Assembly: GCF_023028225.1 (NCBI RefSeq)
Contig: NZ_CP095482.1
Location: forward strand, 992,001-1,056,000
DNA length: 64,000 nucleotides
Source of the DNA: Halorientalis litorea
Lineage (GTDB): Archaea > Halobacteriota > Halobacteria > Halobacteriales > Haloarculaceae
Direction of reading: 5' to 3'
The position numbers and the translations under genes were made by a program. Below, one piece after another: positions 8,872 to 17,490 of this stretch. The notes beneath the pieces are model-generated. The model searched no databases and was not told where the DNA came from. It was given only the letters and a program-made list of their open reading frames with translations. The number at the start of each line of letters is the position of its first letter. Position 1 is the stretch's first letter.

Positions 8872-9357
8872 ATGGATGAGAAGGACATTCGAATTCTGAC
8901 GACGATAGCCAGAGACGGCACGGCGAGCCCAGATAAAATCGAGGAGGCGACCGGCATCCCGAAATCGACGGTCCACTACCGGCTGAACCAACTACGCGAG
9001 GCCGGCGTCATCAAAAACGACCTCTACGACATCGACCTCGAGAAGGTCGGGCTCTCGATTACGCTCATCTCGGAGATTTGGGCCGAGTTCGAGGAGGGGT
9101 ACCACGAAACCGTCGGGGAGAAACTCGCGGCCGTCGAGGGCGTCAACCAAGTGTATTTCACCATGGGCGACACCGATTTCGTCGCCATCGCACACGTCGC
9201 CAACCGCGAGATGGTCGAGGAACTCGTCGAAGACTACGAAGCCATCGGCGAAATCGAGCGCACCTCCTCGAAGTTCGTCATCACGACGGTCAAGGACGAA
9301 CACAACCCGCTCAACGACTTCGACACCGAGACGCTCGTCGACGCTCTGGCCGAGTGA
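8872..9357 (+). CDS. Lrp/AsnC family transcriptional regulator
   Basis: The 161-residue protein has an N-terminal winged helix-turn-helix (residues about 1-55; GIPKSTVHYRLNQLREAGVI is the recognition region) and a C-terminal RAM/AsnC ligand-binding domain (about 65-145, with VNQVYFTMGDTDFV). Such proteins sense amino acids and act as local or global regulators. ATG 8872 is preferred over ATG 8833 because the TATA-like box at 8822-8830 is too close to 8833. It lies directly after the aminotransferase, inside the catabolic cluster, and probably controls it. Shared palindromes in nearby promoters support this. Confidence 0.92.
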   Translation: MDEKDIRILTTIARDGTASPDKIEEATGIPKSTVHYRLNQLREAGVIKNDLYDIDLEKVGLSITLISEIWAEFEEGYHETVGEKLAAVEGVNQVYFTMGDTDFVAIAHVANREMVEELVEDYEAIGEIERTSSKFVITTVKDEHNPLNDFDTETLVDALAE

Positions 9358-9400
9358 CGAGAACGCCAAAGCCCGACGCGGTTGCCTCGTTTTCCGTCGG

Positions 9401-10621
9401 TTAGACGATGTCGCGGGCCGCCATCTCCTCGATGGTCTCGTCGTCGTACCCAAACTCACGGAGGACCGACTCGGTGTGTTCGCCCAACTGCGGCGGGTGG
9501 CGGTCGATGGCCGTCGGCGTCCGCGAGAAGTGCATCGGACTGCCCGCCATCTCGACGCTGCCGATGGTCGGATGCTCGACCGTCCGGTGCATATCCCGTG
9601 CCTGTACCTGCGGGTTCTCGAAGACATCCTCCATGTCGCAGACGCGGCTGGCGGGGACACCCGCCTCCTCCATCCGCGCCACCGCCTCGGCGGTCGAATA
9701 CGATTCGAACTCGTCGTTTAGGATTCGGTCCAACTCCGACCGGTTCTCGACGCGGTCGGCGTTGACCGCGAAGCGGTCGTCGTCGACGAGGTCCTCGCGG
9801 TCGATAGCGCGGCAGAACTTCGGCCAGAGGTTCTCCGAGGCCGTCGCGACGACGACGTAGCCGTCGGTCGTCTCGAACGCCTGGTACGGAGCGATGGTCG
9901 GGTGCTTGCTCCCCATCCGTCCCGGCGGGTCCCCGGTCGCGAAGTAGTACGACGCCATGTAGGACATCCACGCAACCTGTCCGTCGAGGAGGCTCACGTC
10001 CACTTTCTGGCCGGTCCCGTCGCCGAGTTCCCGATAGAGGAGTGCCGCGAGGATGGCCTGCGTGGCGTACATCCCGGCACCGATGTCGGCGATGGCGACG
10101 CCCACCCTGACCGGCGGGCCGCCCTCCTCGCCGGTGATACTCATGAGTCCGCCTTCGGCCTGCATCATGATGTCGTAGGCCGGACGGTCCTTGTGTGGCC
10201 CCCACTCGCCGTACCCCGACAGCGAGCAGTAGACGAGTTCGGGGTTCTCCGCGCTGAGAGTCTCGTAGTCCAGTCCCCACTCGTCCATCTTGCCGACCCG
10301 GAAGTTCTCGACGAGGACGTCTGCCTCGCTCGCCAAGTCGCGGAACACCTCACGGCCCTCCTCGCTGGCGAGGTTCAGCGTCAGCGAACGCTTGTTGCGG
10401 TTGACGCTGACGTAGTACGCACTCTCGTCCCCGTAGGTCGGCGGGTGCCAGCCGCGAGTCTGGTCGCCGCCGTCGGGCCGCTCGATTTTGATGACCTCGG
10501 CACCGAGGTCCCCCAGTTGCATCGTACAGAACGGCCCCACGAGGACGCGGGAGGCGTCGAGGACGGTCAGCCCCTCTAGAGGCTGTTCGTCGCTGTCGGA
10601 GGTGCGTGCTTCGCCGGTCAT
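9401..10621 (-). CDS. Family III (CaiB/BaiF) CoA-transferase, possibly succinyl-CoA:glutarate CoA-transferase
   Basis: The 406-residue protein is a formyl-CoA/CaiB-type CoA-transferase. The N-terminal LTVLDASRVLVGPFCTMQLGDLGA block and the catalytic aspartate (about Asp179 in VGVAIADIGAG) are present. These enzymes move CoA between carboxylic acids by a ping-pong mechanism. The start was placed at ATG 10621, two bases after the stop of the glutaryl-CoA dehydrogenase gene. That operon suggests activation of glutarate, as done by the human SUGCT enzyme of the same family. The substrate is inference from context. Transcription may be cut off by the insertion element in the upstream gene. Confidence 0.88.
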   Translation of the reverse strand: MTGEARTSDSDEQPLEGLTVLDASRVLVGPFCTMQLGDLGAEVIKIERPDGGDQTRGWHPPTYGDESAYYVSVNRNKRSLTLNLASEEGREVFRDLASEADVLVENFRVGKMDEWGLDYETLSAENPELVYCSLSGYGEWGPHKDRPAYDIMMQAEGGLMSITGEEGGPPVRVGVAIADIGAGMYATQAILAALLYRELGDGTGQKVDVSLLDGQVAWMSYMASYYFATGDPPGRMGSKHPTIAPYQAFETTDGYVVVATASENLWPKFCRAIDREDLVDDDRFAVNADRVENRSELDRILNDEFESYSTAEAVARMEEAGVPASRVCDMEDVFENPQVQARDMHRTVEHPTIGSVEMAGSPMHFSRTPTAIDRHPPQLGEHTESVLREFGYDDETIEEMAARDIV

Positions 10622-11616
10622 GGTTACTCGTAGGCGGGGATGCCGGTGAGGTCCTCGCCCAGAATGAGCGTGTGGATGTCGTGGGTGCCCTCGTAGGTGT
10701 AGACGGTTTCGAGATTCGCCATGTGACGCATCGGCGAGTAGTCGGCAGTGATGCCGTTCCCGCCCAAAATCTCCCGGGCGATGCGTGATTGGTCCCGCGC
10801 CATCCGCACGTTGTTGCGCTTTGCCAGCGAGACGTGCTGGGGCCGCATCTCCCCGCGTTCTTTCAGGTCCGCCAGCCGGTGGGCGAGCAACTGCGCCAGC
10901 GTAATCTCGCTCGCCATCTCCGCGAGCTTGTCCTGTTGCATCTGGAACCGCGCGATGGGGCCGCCGAACTGGTCGCGGTCTTTCGCGTAGTCCAGCGCCG
11001 TCTGGAAACTGTCCCGTGCCGCCCCGATGGCTCCCCACGCGATGCCGTAGCGCGCTTGCGTGAGACACGACAGCGGCCCGTTCATCCCCTGCACGTCCGG
11101 CAAGACGTTCTCCTCGGGGACGAAGACGTTCTGCAGGCTGATTTCGCCCGTGATGGACGCACGGAGCGAGAGTTTCTCGTCGATTTTGTTGGTGGTGACG
11201 CCGTCGCGGTCGGTTTCGACGAGGAACCCACGCACCGGCGTGTCGGGGTCGGAGGTGTCACGTGCCCAGACGACGGCCACGTCCGAAATCGGGGAGTTGG
11301 TAATCCACGTCTTCGCGCCGTTGAGCACGTAGCCGCCGTCGGCGGCTTCCGCCCGGGTCTCCATGGCCGTGGGGTTCGAGCCGTGCTGGGGTTCGGTCAG
11401 GCCGAAACAGCCCACCGCCTCGCCCGTCCCGAGTTTGGGGAGCCACTCGTCTTTCTGCGCCTCGCTCCCGAAGGCGTGAATCGGGTACATGACCAGCGCG
11501 CCCTGCACCGAGGCCATCGAGCGCAGCCCCGAGTCACACGCCTCCAACTCCTGCATGAGCAGGCCGTAGGCCTTCTCGCTGACGTTGGGCAGGCCGTAGC
11601 CCTCAAGGTTCGGGGC

Positions 11617-11624
11617 GTAAAAAC
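11617..11624. repeat. Target site duplication, left copy
   Basis: GTAAAAAC directly abuts the element and is repeated exactly at 12322-12329. Eight bases is the usual duplication of the IS6 family. Confidence 0.92.
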
Positions 11625-12321
11625 GGTAGTGTTCAGATTAGCTGATTCCATGCGAAGGCAAACGATTGGAGCCAGTCGTCAGCTGTGTCTCGCTCGGCGT
11701 TGCTGAAACAGTTTGAGAACGAAGAAGTACGTCGTTTTACCTCACGAAAGACACGTTCGACACTGTTCCGATTTCCATGACGTTCATATCTGAAATCGAG
11801 GCCGTGTCGTTGACAGGCGTCTTTCAGCGGGGCGGCACCATCGACGAGAAACACGGCGTCGTCGACGGCGTGTTTCTCGCGGAGTTCGGCAAAGAACGCG
11901 TGAGCGAAAGCGTTTGTTCTCACTGGCTCAAGCTTTGTATGGAGTAATTCGTTCGTGTCAGGATCGACGGCGGCGTACAGCCAGTAGCGCTCGTCGTCAA
12001 GCTGGATCACAGTTTCGTCGACCGCAACGTGATCTGGCTGGCGTCCATCCTGGGGCTGTAGATCGGCCTTGTGAACCCAGTTGTGAACAGTGGATCGTGC
12101 GCGTTGGACACCGAATACATCAAGAAACGAAACAGTATTCGAAAGCGAGAGTCCAGCAAGATGCAACTGAATACTGAGTTTCATCAGCAGTTGCGGTGTC
12201 GCTTCGCGCTCCACAAACTCTAACTCGATCTGGTCTAAACAGCCGTTGAGGCGGTCGGTTTTTGGCATAGAGCACTAAAAACCGCATCCGCCTCACCTTT
12301 CAAGCTTATCTGAACACCGCC
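11625..12321 (-). mobile_element. Complete IS6-family insertion sequence, 697 bp
   Basis: The 16-bp ends are GGTAGTGTTCAGATTA on the left and, read inward from the right, GGCGGTGTTCAGATAA, matching at 13 of 16 positions. They are flanked by the 8-bp duplication GTAAAAAC. The only gene is a DDE transposase occupying nearly all of the element; its stop codon lies in the left end. Base composition is visibly poorer in GC than the surroundings. Size, ends and duplication all fit short haloarchaeal IS6 elements (ISH14/ISH15-like). The exact name would need a database match. Confidence 0.93.
11633..12268 (-). CDS. IS6-family DDE transposase
   Basis: The 211-residue protein matches the compact IS6/IS240 transposases. 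The catalytic triad is visible as VAVDETVIQL (first Asp), VFLVDGAAPL (second Asp) and NSVERVFREVKRR (Glu). The N-terminal region has a helix-turn-helix-like segment (GVQRARSTVHNWVHK). IS6 elements move by cointegrate formation. No frameshift or stop interrupts it, so the element may still be active. Confidence 0.92.
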   Translation of the reverse strand: MPKTDRLNGCLDQIELEFVEREATPQLLMKLSIQLHLAGLSLSNTVSFLDVFGVQRARSTVHNWVHKADLQPQDGRQPDHVAVDETVIQLDDERYWLYAAVDPDTNELLHTKLEPVRTNAFAHAFFAELREKHAVDDAVFLVDGAAPLKDACQRHGLDFRYERHGNRNSVERVFREVKRRTSSFSNCFSNAERDTADDWLQSFAFAWNQLI

Positions 12322-12329
12322 GTAAAAAC
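12322..12329. repeat. Target site duplication, right copy
   Basis: GTAAAAAC is the second copy of the duplication and encodes the end of the GFY codons of the glutaryl-CoA dehydrogenase N-terminal fragment. Confidence 0.92.
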
Positions 12330-12517
12330 CCATCTCGCCCATCTCCGGGATGAGGTCGGTCAGGAAGGTACCCTCGATCCAGTGGTCACCGATGTCCGGT
12401 GTGACGTTCTCTTCGACGAACTCTCGGGCGGTCTCCTGTATCATCCGCTCTTCGTCCGAGAGGTCCGACTCCAAGTTCACGTAGTCGAGCATTACGAGGA
12501 ACCAGATGTCGCAGAGG

Positions 12518-12525
12518 ATATAATT
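12518..12525 (-). promoter_or_regulatory. TATA box of the gcdH/CoA-transferase operon
   Basis: ATATAATT is centred about 29 bases upstream of the start codon at 12492. The rest of the 299-base gap (12493-12791) holds AT-rich stretches with a short GGATTTTATCC palindrome at 12531-12541 and nothing that looks coding. Confidence 0.6.
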
Positions 12526-12756
12526 TTTTGGATTTTATCCATACTTAGCTATTTTTCTCGTATAATATCTAATCAAGACTCCTGCATCGCTAGCTGGCTC
12601 CGAACGGACAGGACCGGGAGTCATCCTCTGAGAGGAGTAGATGGGTGTCCGGTTCGGCACCGAACCGCCGGATGTCGTCGGGAGTCCGTAACGGACCCGG
12701 TTGTTTTTTCTTCCATATAGTCCCTTATTCTTGGATTAGGTACGAAATTGCGAAGG

Positions 12757-12765
12757 TATTATATA
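12757..12765 (+). promoter_or_regulatory. TATA box of the branched-chain-type ABC importer operon
   Basis: TATTATATA is centred 31 bases before ATG 12792 and 22 bases before GTG 12783. The ATG with a very short leader is the better fit. Confidence 0.65.
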
Positions 12766-12791
12766 CAATGGTGTAAAACAGCGTGGCAGGT

Positions 12792-14069
12792 ATGCGAGAT
12801 AACATCAAGAACACGATTGACCGGCGGAACTTCGTGAAGGCGGCGGGATTGACGAGCACACTCGGTGTCGCAGGGGTGTCCGGGTGTCTCGGGGGCGGGG
12901 AGTCAGACCAAGGGAGAGACACGTTCAAGTTCGGTGCGGTGACGTCGCTGTCCGGTGACCTCCGGTTCGGTGGCGAGGTGACGCGCCGTGGGTACGACCT
13001 CTGGAAGAAGACGGTCAACGACAACGGCGGCATCGAGATAGACGGCAGCAGTTACGAAGTCGAACTGACCTACGCGGATGCACAGTCCGACCCGAGCACC
13101 GGTGCCGACGCGGCGTCACAGATGATTAACAACGAGGGCGTCGACGCGGTGCTGGGCCCGTACTCCAGTAACGTGACGCTGGCGGTGGCACCCATCATGG
13201 AGAAAAACCAGACGCCGCACATCACCGGGAGTGCCGAGTCGCCGCGTATCTGGGGAGAGCAGTACAACCACACGTTCGGGACCGTCCCGGCGGTGACCCA
13301 GATTGCACGGCAGACGGCCGACGAGATTCTGTCGCTCGACCCGGCGGCCGAGTCGGTGTACGTGAGCGGCGTGAACGGGCCGTTCTCGGAGGCGACGGCG
13401 AGCGCGATGCGGGCCGCCGCCGAGGACCGGAACGTCGAGGTGCTCGATTACAGCCTGAACCCGTCCGACACCGACTGGACGAACGTCGTCAGTAGCGCGA
13501 AAGACCAGGACCCGGACCTACACTTCCACGGCGGCCACATCGGGAGCCACGTGAGCCTCCTGAACGCTGCAGACCAGTTGAACTACCAGCCGAACGGCTT
13601 CTTCTGTCACTACGGCGTGAACACGTCGAGTTTCAGAGAGGGGCTCGGCGACGGGGCCACGAACACGTTCGGGGCGACGGTGTGGCTCCCCAGCGTCGAG
13701 CGCGCCGGCGGTGTCCTGTTCGGCTCCGCGGCGGACTACGCCGAGGCGTCCCGGAACGAGTTCGACGCGGAGCCGGACTACACGCAGGCCGGGTCCAGTG
13801 CCGCGGGCATCGTCTACCAGCAGGCACTCGAGGAGTTGGGGGCGGCCCCGCCGCTCTCTGCCTCCGAGCAGAGCCAACTCGTGAGCATCATCGAGGACAT
13901 CGAGGTCGAGACGTTCTACGGGGACGTCACGTTCGACAAAGAGGGCGAGTTCTACCACAACAACACGACAACGGACCCGCTGCCGATTCAGTTGCAGGAC
14001 GACAACGAGGCAGTGGTCGTCGGGTCCTCGGCGTCGGCCTCGGACGCCAACTACCCAGTCAGTGAGTAA
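12792..14069 (+). CDS. livJ: Branched-chain amino acid-type ABC transporter substrate-binding lipoprotein
   Basis: The 425-residue protein has a Tat-type signal with RRNFVK near residue 12 followed by a lipobox (GVSGC), so it is exported folded and anchored outside the membrane by a lipid-modified cysteine. The mature part is a LivJ/periplasmic-binding type I domain (FKFGAVTSLSGDLRFGG, GVDAVLGPYSSNVTL). Five genes with small gaps or overlaps follow and encode the rest of a HAAT-family importer. The ligand may be branched-chain or other amino acids, urea or short amides; the surrounding amino acid catabolism supports an amino acid. GTG 12783 is an alternative start. Confidence 0.93.
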   Translation: MRDNIKNTIDRRNFVKAAGLTSTLGVAGVSGCLGGGESDQGRDTFKFGAVTSLSGDLRFGGEVTRRGYDLWKKTVNDNGGIEIDGSSYEVELTYADAQSDPSTGADAASQMINNEGVDAVLGPYSSNVTLAVAPIMEKNQTPHITGSAESPRIWGEQYNHTFGTVPAVTQIARQTADEILSLDPAAESVYVSGVNGPFSEATASAMRAAAEDRNVEVLDYSLNPSDTDWTNVVSSAKDQDPDLHFHGGHIGSHVSLLNAADQLNYQPNGFFCHYGVNTSSFREGLGDGATNTFGATVWLPSVERAGGVLFGSAADYAEASRNEFDAEPDYTQAGSSAAGIVYQQALEELGAAPPLSASEQSQLVSIIEDIEVETFYGDVTFDKEGEFYHNNTTTDPLPIQLQDDNEAVVVGSSASASDANYPVSE

Positions 14070-14071
14070 CG

Positions 14072-14962
14072 ATGGTCTCGACAGAACTCCTCGTCCAGTC
14101 AATCATAAATGGCCTGCTGCTCGGGGGCATCTACGTCACCGTCGGCGTGGGATTCGCGCTCGTGTTCGGCGTCTTGGAGATAATCGACTTCGCCGTCGGC
14201 GAGTACGTGATGCTCGGTGCCTTCACCGGTGCCATCGTGGCCCCGATACTCGGTGGTGAAGGGTTGTTCGTCGTCCCGATAGCGTTCGTCGTCTTCTTCC
14301 TCGTCGGCGTCGCCGTCCAGCCGTTCATCCACCACGTGACGACGGGAGACCGACCGATGCCGTTGCTGATGGGACTCGTGTTCACGTTCGGGCTTGCGAC
14401 CTTCCTTCGCGGGTCGGTCCTGACGATTTTCGGCCCGAACACGCGAAACGTCCCGACGAAGGCACTGAGCGGCGGCATCGACGTGACGGGTATCGGCGTC
14501 TTCCCGGAAATACGGGTCGTCACCGCCATCGTCGGCGTGCTGTCGCTCGTCGCGTTCATGTACTACCTCTACCGGACCACCGGCGGGACGGCCATCCGGG
14601 CCATCGCCGAGGACCGGGACATCGCGGGGCTGATGGGCGTCAACATCAACCGGTACCAGTCCATCGCGTACGGCGTCTACGCCGGCCTGACGGCGACGGG
14701 CGGGGTCTTCATCGGCCTCATCTACGCCGCCGGCCCCGGCATGGGCCTGCAGTACACCGCGTTCGCGTTCTTCATGATCGTACTCGCCGGGCTGGGCTAC
14801 CTACCCGGAATCATCGTCAGTGGCGTCGTCCTCGGGTTAGTACAGTCGCTGACGTCGATTTATCTCGGCGGGGACGTGGTGTTTTTCGCCCTGTTCGGGC
14901 TGATTTACCTGCTCCTGCTGGTCCGGCCCGAAGGACTCCTCGGCAAAGGGGAGGTGGCCTGA
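14072..14962 (+). CDS. livH: Branched-chain amino acid-type ABC transporter permease LivH
   Basis: The 296-residue membrane protein has about eight transmembrane segments and the LivH signatures GGIYVTVGVGFALVFGVLEI near the N-terminus and AIRAIAEDRDIAGLMGVN, the loop that contacts the ATPase. It starts two bases after the binding-protein stop and forms the channel with the next gene product. Confidence 0.93.
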   Translation: MVSTELLVQSIINGLLLGGIYVTVGVGFALVFGVLEIIDFAVGEYVMLGAFTGAIVAPILGGEGLFVVPIAFVVFFLVGVAVQPFIHHVTTGDRPMPLLMGLVFTFGLATFLRGSVLTIFGPNTRNVPTKALSGGIDVTGIGVFPEIRVVTAIVGVLSLVAFMYYLYRTTGGTAIRAIAEDRDIAGLMGVNINRYQSIAYGVYAGLTATGGVFIGLIYAAGPGMGLQYTAFAFFMIVLAGLGYLPGIIVSGVVLGLVQSLTSIYLGGDVVFFALFGLIYLLLLVRPEGLLGKGEVA

Positions 14963-14963
14963 C

Positions 14964-16016
14964 GTGAGTACCGAAAACGAGGCGACCGTTCGGGACCGCA
15001 TCCAAGCCATCTTCGAGCGCGACGATGCCCCCTTCTGGCTGTTCGCCATCGCGGCACTCGTCCTGACGGTGCTCCCGTTCGCGCTCGACACGTTCTGGAC
15101 GCGTATCGCTCTCGGCGCGTTGCTGTGGGTCGGCCTCGCCCAGTCGTGGAACATGATCGGCGGCTACGCCGGCTATCTGGACTTCGGTCACGGGGCGTAC
15201 TTCGGCGTGGGCGCGTTCGTCACCGGCATCGCGATGACGGAACTCGGCGTCTCCTTCGTCGTGGGCCTGACCATCGCGGCCGCGTTCTGTGCCGTGCTCG
15301 CCTACGCCGTCGGCGTGCCGACGCTCCGCCTGTCGGGTGCGTACTTCGCCATCGCGACGTGGGCGTTCGCGGAGGCCATCAAGGAACTCGCACTCATCCT
15401 CGACATCACCGGCGGCAACTACGGGATGACGTTCCCCACGGGACCGGAGTCCACGGGCCTCCCGTTCGTCGGTGCCCCGAACGAGACGTTTTTCTACTAC
15501 CTGATGTTGGTGCTGTCGCTCGGGACCATCGCGCTCGCCTACTGGCTCTTCGAGCGCAGCGAGTTCGGCTTCCGCGTGAAAGCGATTCGTGACCACGAGG
15601 ACGCCGCCCAGTCGCTAGGCATCGACGCGACCCAAATCAAACGACGGGTGTACGTCCTCTCGTGTGTCATCGCCGCGCTGTTCGGCGGTGCCAACGCCTA
15701 CTACATCACGTTCATCCACCCGAACGACGTGCTGGCACCCCTCATCACCGACCAGATGATAATCATGGCACTGCTGGGCGGACTCGGCACCATCGGCGGC
15801 CCCATCATCGGCGGCGTCATGATATTCCTGCTGAACCGCTTATCGTCGCTGTTCCTCGGGAGCTCGACGCTGTATCTGCCGCTCATCGGGTTGCTCATCA
15901 TGGCCACCGTGCTGTTCGCGCCGAGCGGCGTCGTCGGCATTCTCCGAGGGGAAGTCGGCCGCGACGACGTCAAACGCAACCTGCGTGAACTCGGCGAGAA
16001 GTTCGACATCCTGTAA
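14964..16016 (+). CDS. livM: Branched-chain amino acid-type ABC transporter permease LivM
   Basis: The 350-residue membrane protein is the second permease. GYAGYLDFGHGAYFGVGAF and the ATPase-coupling loop KAIRDHEDAAQSLGID are diagnostic of LivM. The start is GTG 14964, one base after the livH stop. About 45 cytosolic residues precede the first membrane helix. It ends two bases before the ATPase gene. Confidence 0.93.
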   Translation: MSTENEATVRDRIQAIFERDDAPFWLFAIAALVLTVLPFALDTFWTRIALGALLWVGLAQSWNMIGGYAGYLDFGHGAYFGVGAFVTGIAMTELGVSFVVGLTIAAAFCAVLAYAVGVPTLRLSGAYFAIATWAFAEAIKELALILDITGGNYGMTFPTGPESTGLPFVGAPNETFFYYLMLVLSLGTIALAYWLFERSEFGFRVKAIRDHEDAAQSLGIDATQIKRRVYVLSCVIAALFGGANAYYITFIHPNDVLAPLITDQMIIMALLGGLGTIGGPIIGGVMIFLLNRLSSLFLGSSTLYLPLIGLLIMATVLFAPSGVVGILRGEVGRDDVKRNLRELGEKFDIL

Positions 16017-16018
16017 CC

Positions 16019-16750
16019 ATGTCCGAACCACTACTCCAGACCGACGGCCTCACGAAGCAGTTCGGCGCGCTGACCGCGAACGACGACATCACGTTGCGCG
16101 TCGACCGCGGCGAGATTCGTGGCATCATCGGCCCGAACGGCAGCGGCAAGACGACGTTTTTCAACTCGCTGACGGGTTTTTACACGCCCGACGGCGGGAC
16201 CGTTACCTTCGATGGCACGGACATCACCGGCTGGGAACCGCACGAAATCGCCCGGCGCGGCGTCGGCCGGACGTTCCAAATCGCCGCACCGTTCGGGAAC
16301 ATGACCGTCCGGCAGAACATGCTGGCGGTCCAGACGCCGGACGACGTCGACGAACACGAGCGTGCACAGGAGATACTCGAGTTCCTCGAAATCGACCACA
16401 TCGCCGACGACGGTGCCAGCGGGATGAGCGGCGGACAGAAGAAACTCCTCGGCCTCGGCCGCGTGCTGATGCTCGACCCGGAGATGATTCTGCTCGACGA
16501 ACCGACGGCCGGCGTCAACCCGGCACTCGCGGACCGCATCCTCGACCACCTGCGGGAACTCAACGAGGACGGGACGACGTTCATGATAATCGAACACGAC
16601 ATGGACGTGTTGAAACAGATAGTCGACACCGTCTCGGTGCTGGACCAAGGGGAACACATCGTGCAGGGTACCTTCGACGAGGTCAGTACGGACACTCGCG
16701 TCCGCGAAGCGTACCTCGGGTCCGCCGACGAGGAGGAGGTGCCGATATGA
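16019..16750 (+). CDS. livG: Branched-chain amino acid-type ABC transporter ATPase LivG
   Basis: The 243-residue ATPase has Walker A GPNGSGKTTF, the signature SGGQKKLLGLGR, Walker B MILLDEPTAG and the H-loop histidine in MIIEHDMDV. Its final codons overlap livF by four bases (ATGA), so translation of the two is coupled. Confidence 0.94.
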   Translation: MSEPLLQTDGLTKQFGALTANDDITLRVDRGEIRGIIGPNGSGKTTFFNSLTGFYTPDGGTVTFDGTDITGWEPHEIARRGVGRTFQIAAPFGNMTVRQNMLAVQTPDDVDEHERAQEILEFLEIDHIADDGASGMSGGQKKLLGLGRVLMLDPEMILLDEPTAGVNPALADRILDHLRELNEDGTTFMIIEHDMDVLKQIVDTVSVLDQGEHIVQGTFDEVSTDTRVREAYLGSADEEEVPI

Positions 16751-17490
16751 GTTCGGACCGCCAGCAGACGACGCGGTCGGACCCCCCCGTCCTCCGCGCG
16801 GAGAGCATCGTCACGGGGTACGGTGACCACGAGGTCATCCACGGCGTCGACATTCAGTCCCACGAAGGCATCACCTGTCTGTTCGGCCCCAACGGCAGCG
16901 GGAAGTCCACGCTGCTGAAGACGCTGAACGGGTCCGTCCCCATCTGGGACGGCACGATTACCTACGGGGATACGGACCTGTCGGACGCCAAGCCGGACGA
17001 AATCGTCCGCGAGGGCATCGCCACAGTCCCCCAAGGTGGCGGCGTCTTCGGGACGCTCACCGTCGAGGAGAACCTGCAGGTCGGCGGCTTCACCGTCTCC
17101 GACAAGGACGCGTATCGGCGTCGGCGTGAGGAAGTCCTCGACGCCTTCCCGGCACTGGAAGACAAACTGGACGACCGGGCGTCGTCGCTGTCCGGCGGCC
17201 AGCAGATGATGGTGAGTCTCGGCCGAGCGATGATGACCGGCGCGGACACGTTCCTGCTCGACGAACCCAGTGCCGGCCTCTCGCCCGCGCTGGTCGAGGA
17301 CGCCTTCGAACTCGTCGAGCGTCTCGTCACGCGCGGTGCGCGCATCATTCTCATCGAGCAGAACGTCACGGCCGCGCTCCGTCTGGCCGACCACGTCAAC
17401 ATCCTCGTCGCGGGGGAACTCGCCTTCGACGGGTCACCGGACGAACTCTCCGACGAGAACGAACTGATGGAAGTGTACCTCGGACTCTAG
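16747..17490 (+). CDS. livF: Branched-chain amino acid-type ABC transporter ATPase LivF
   Basis: The 247-residue ATPase has Walker A GPNGSGKSTLLK, signature LSGGQQMMVSLGR and Walker B TFLLDEPSAG. It pairs with LivG to power the importer. The ATG overlaps the livG stop. The 3' end overlaps the end of the convergent VanZ-like gene by four bases. Confidence 0.94.
   Translation: MSSDRQQTTRSDPPVLRAESIVTGYGDHEVIHGVDIQSHEGITCLFGPNGSGKSTLLKTLNGSVPIWDGTITYGDTDLSDAKPDEIVREGIATVPQGGGVFGTLTVEENLQVGGFTVSDKDAYRRRREEVLDAFPALEDKLDDRASSLSGGQQMMVSLGRAMMTGADTFLLDEPSAGLSPALVEDAFELVERLVTRGARIILIEQNVTAALRLADHVNILVAGELAFDGSPDELSDENELMEVYLGL

Larger units (their letters stand above)
10624..12492 (-). pseudogene. 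gcdH: Glutaryl-CoA dehydrogenase split by an IS6-type element
   Basis: Residues 1-57 are at 12322-12492 and the remaining 330 residues at 10624-11616. Removing the element plus one target copy restores an uninterrupted 387-residue frame (GEMGFY joins APNLEGYG). The product would be an FAD-dependent glutaryl-CoA dehydrogenase making crotonyl-CoA and CO2. Features shared with the mammalian enzyme include DSGLRSMASVQ (substrate-binding Arg), GCFGLTEPQHGSNP, SLRASITGEI and TYEGTHDIHTLILG with the catalytic glutamate. No other damage is visible, so the insertion looks recent. As the window stands, the N-terminal fragment runs into element sequence after Tyr57 and the gene should be inactive. Confidence 0.93.

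Noticed and set aside
9401-11068. A 555-residue version of the CoA-transferase
   Set aside because: The first 149 residues are Arg/Pro/His-rich antisense-type sequence overlapping the dehydrogenase gene in another frame; the CaiB family begins at ATG 10621.
12235-12492. An independent 85-residue gene
   Set aside because: Its first 57 residues are the N-terminus of glutaryl-CoA dehydrogenase; the rest is insertion-element sequence read in the wrong frame.
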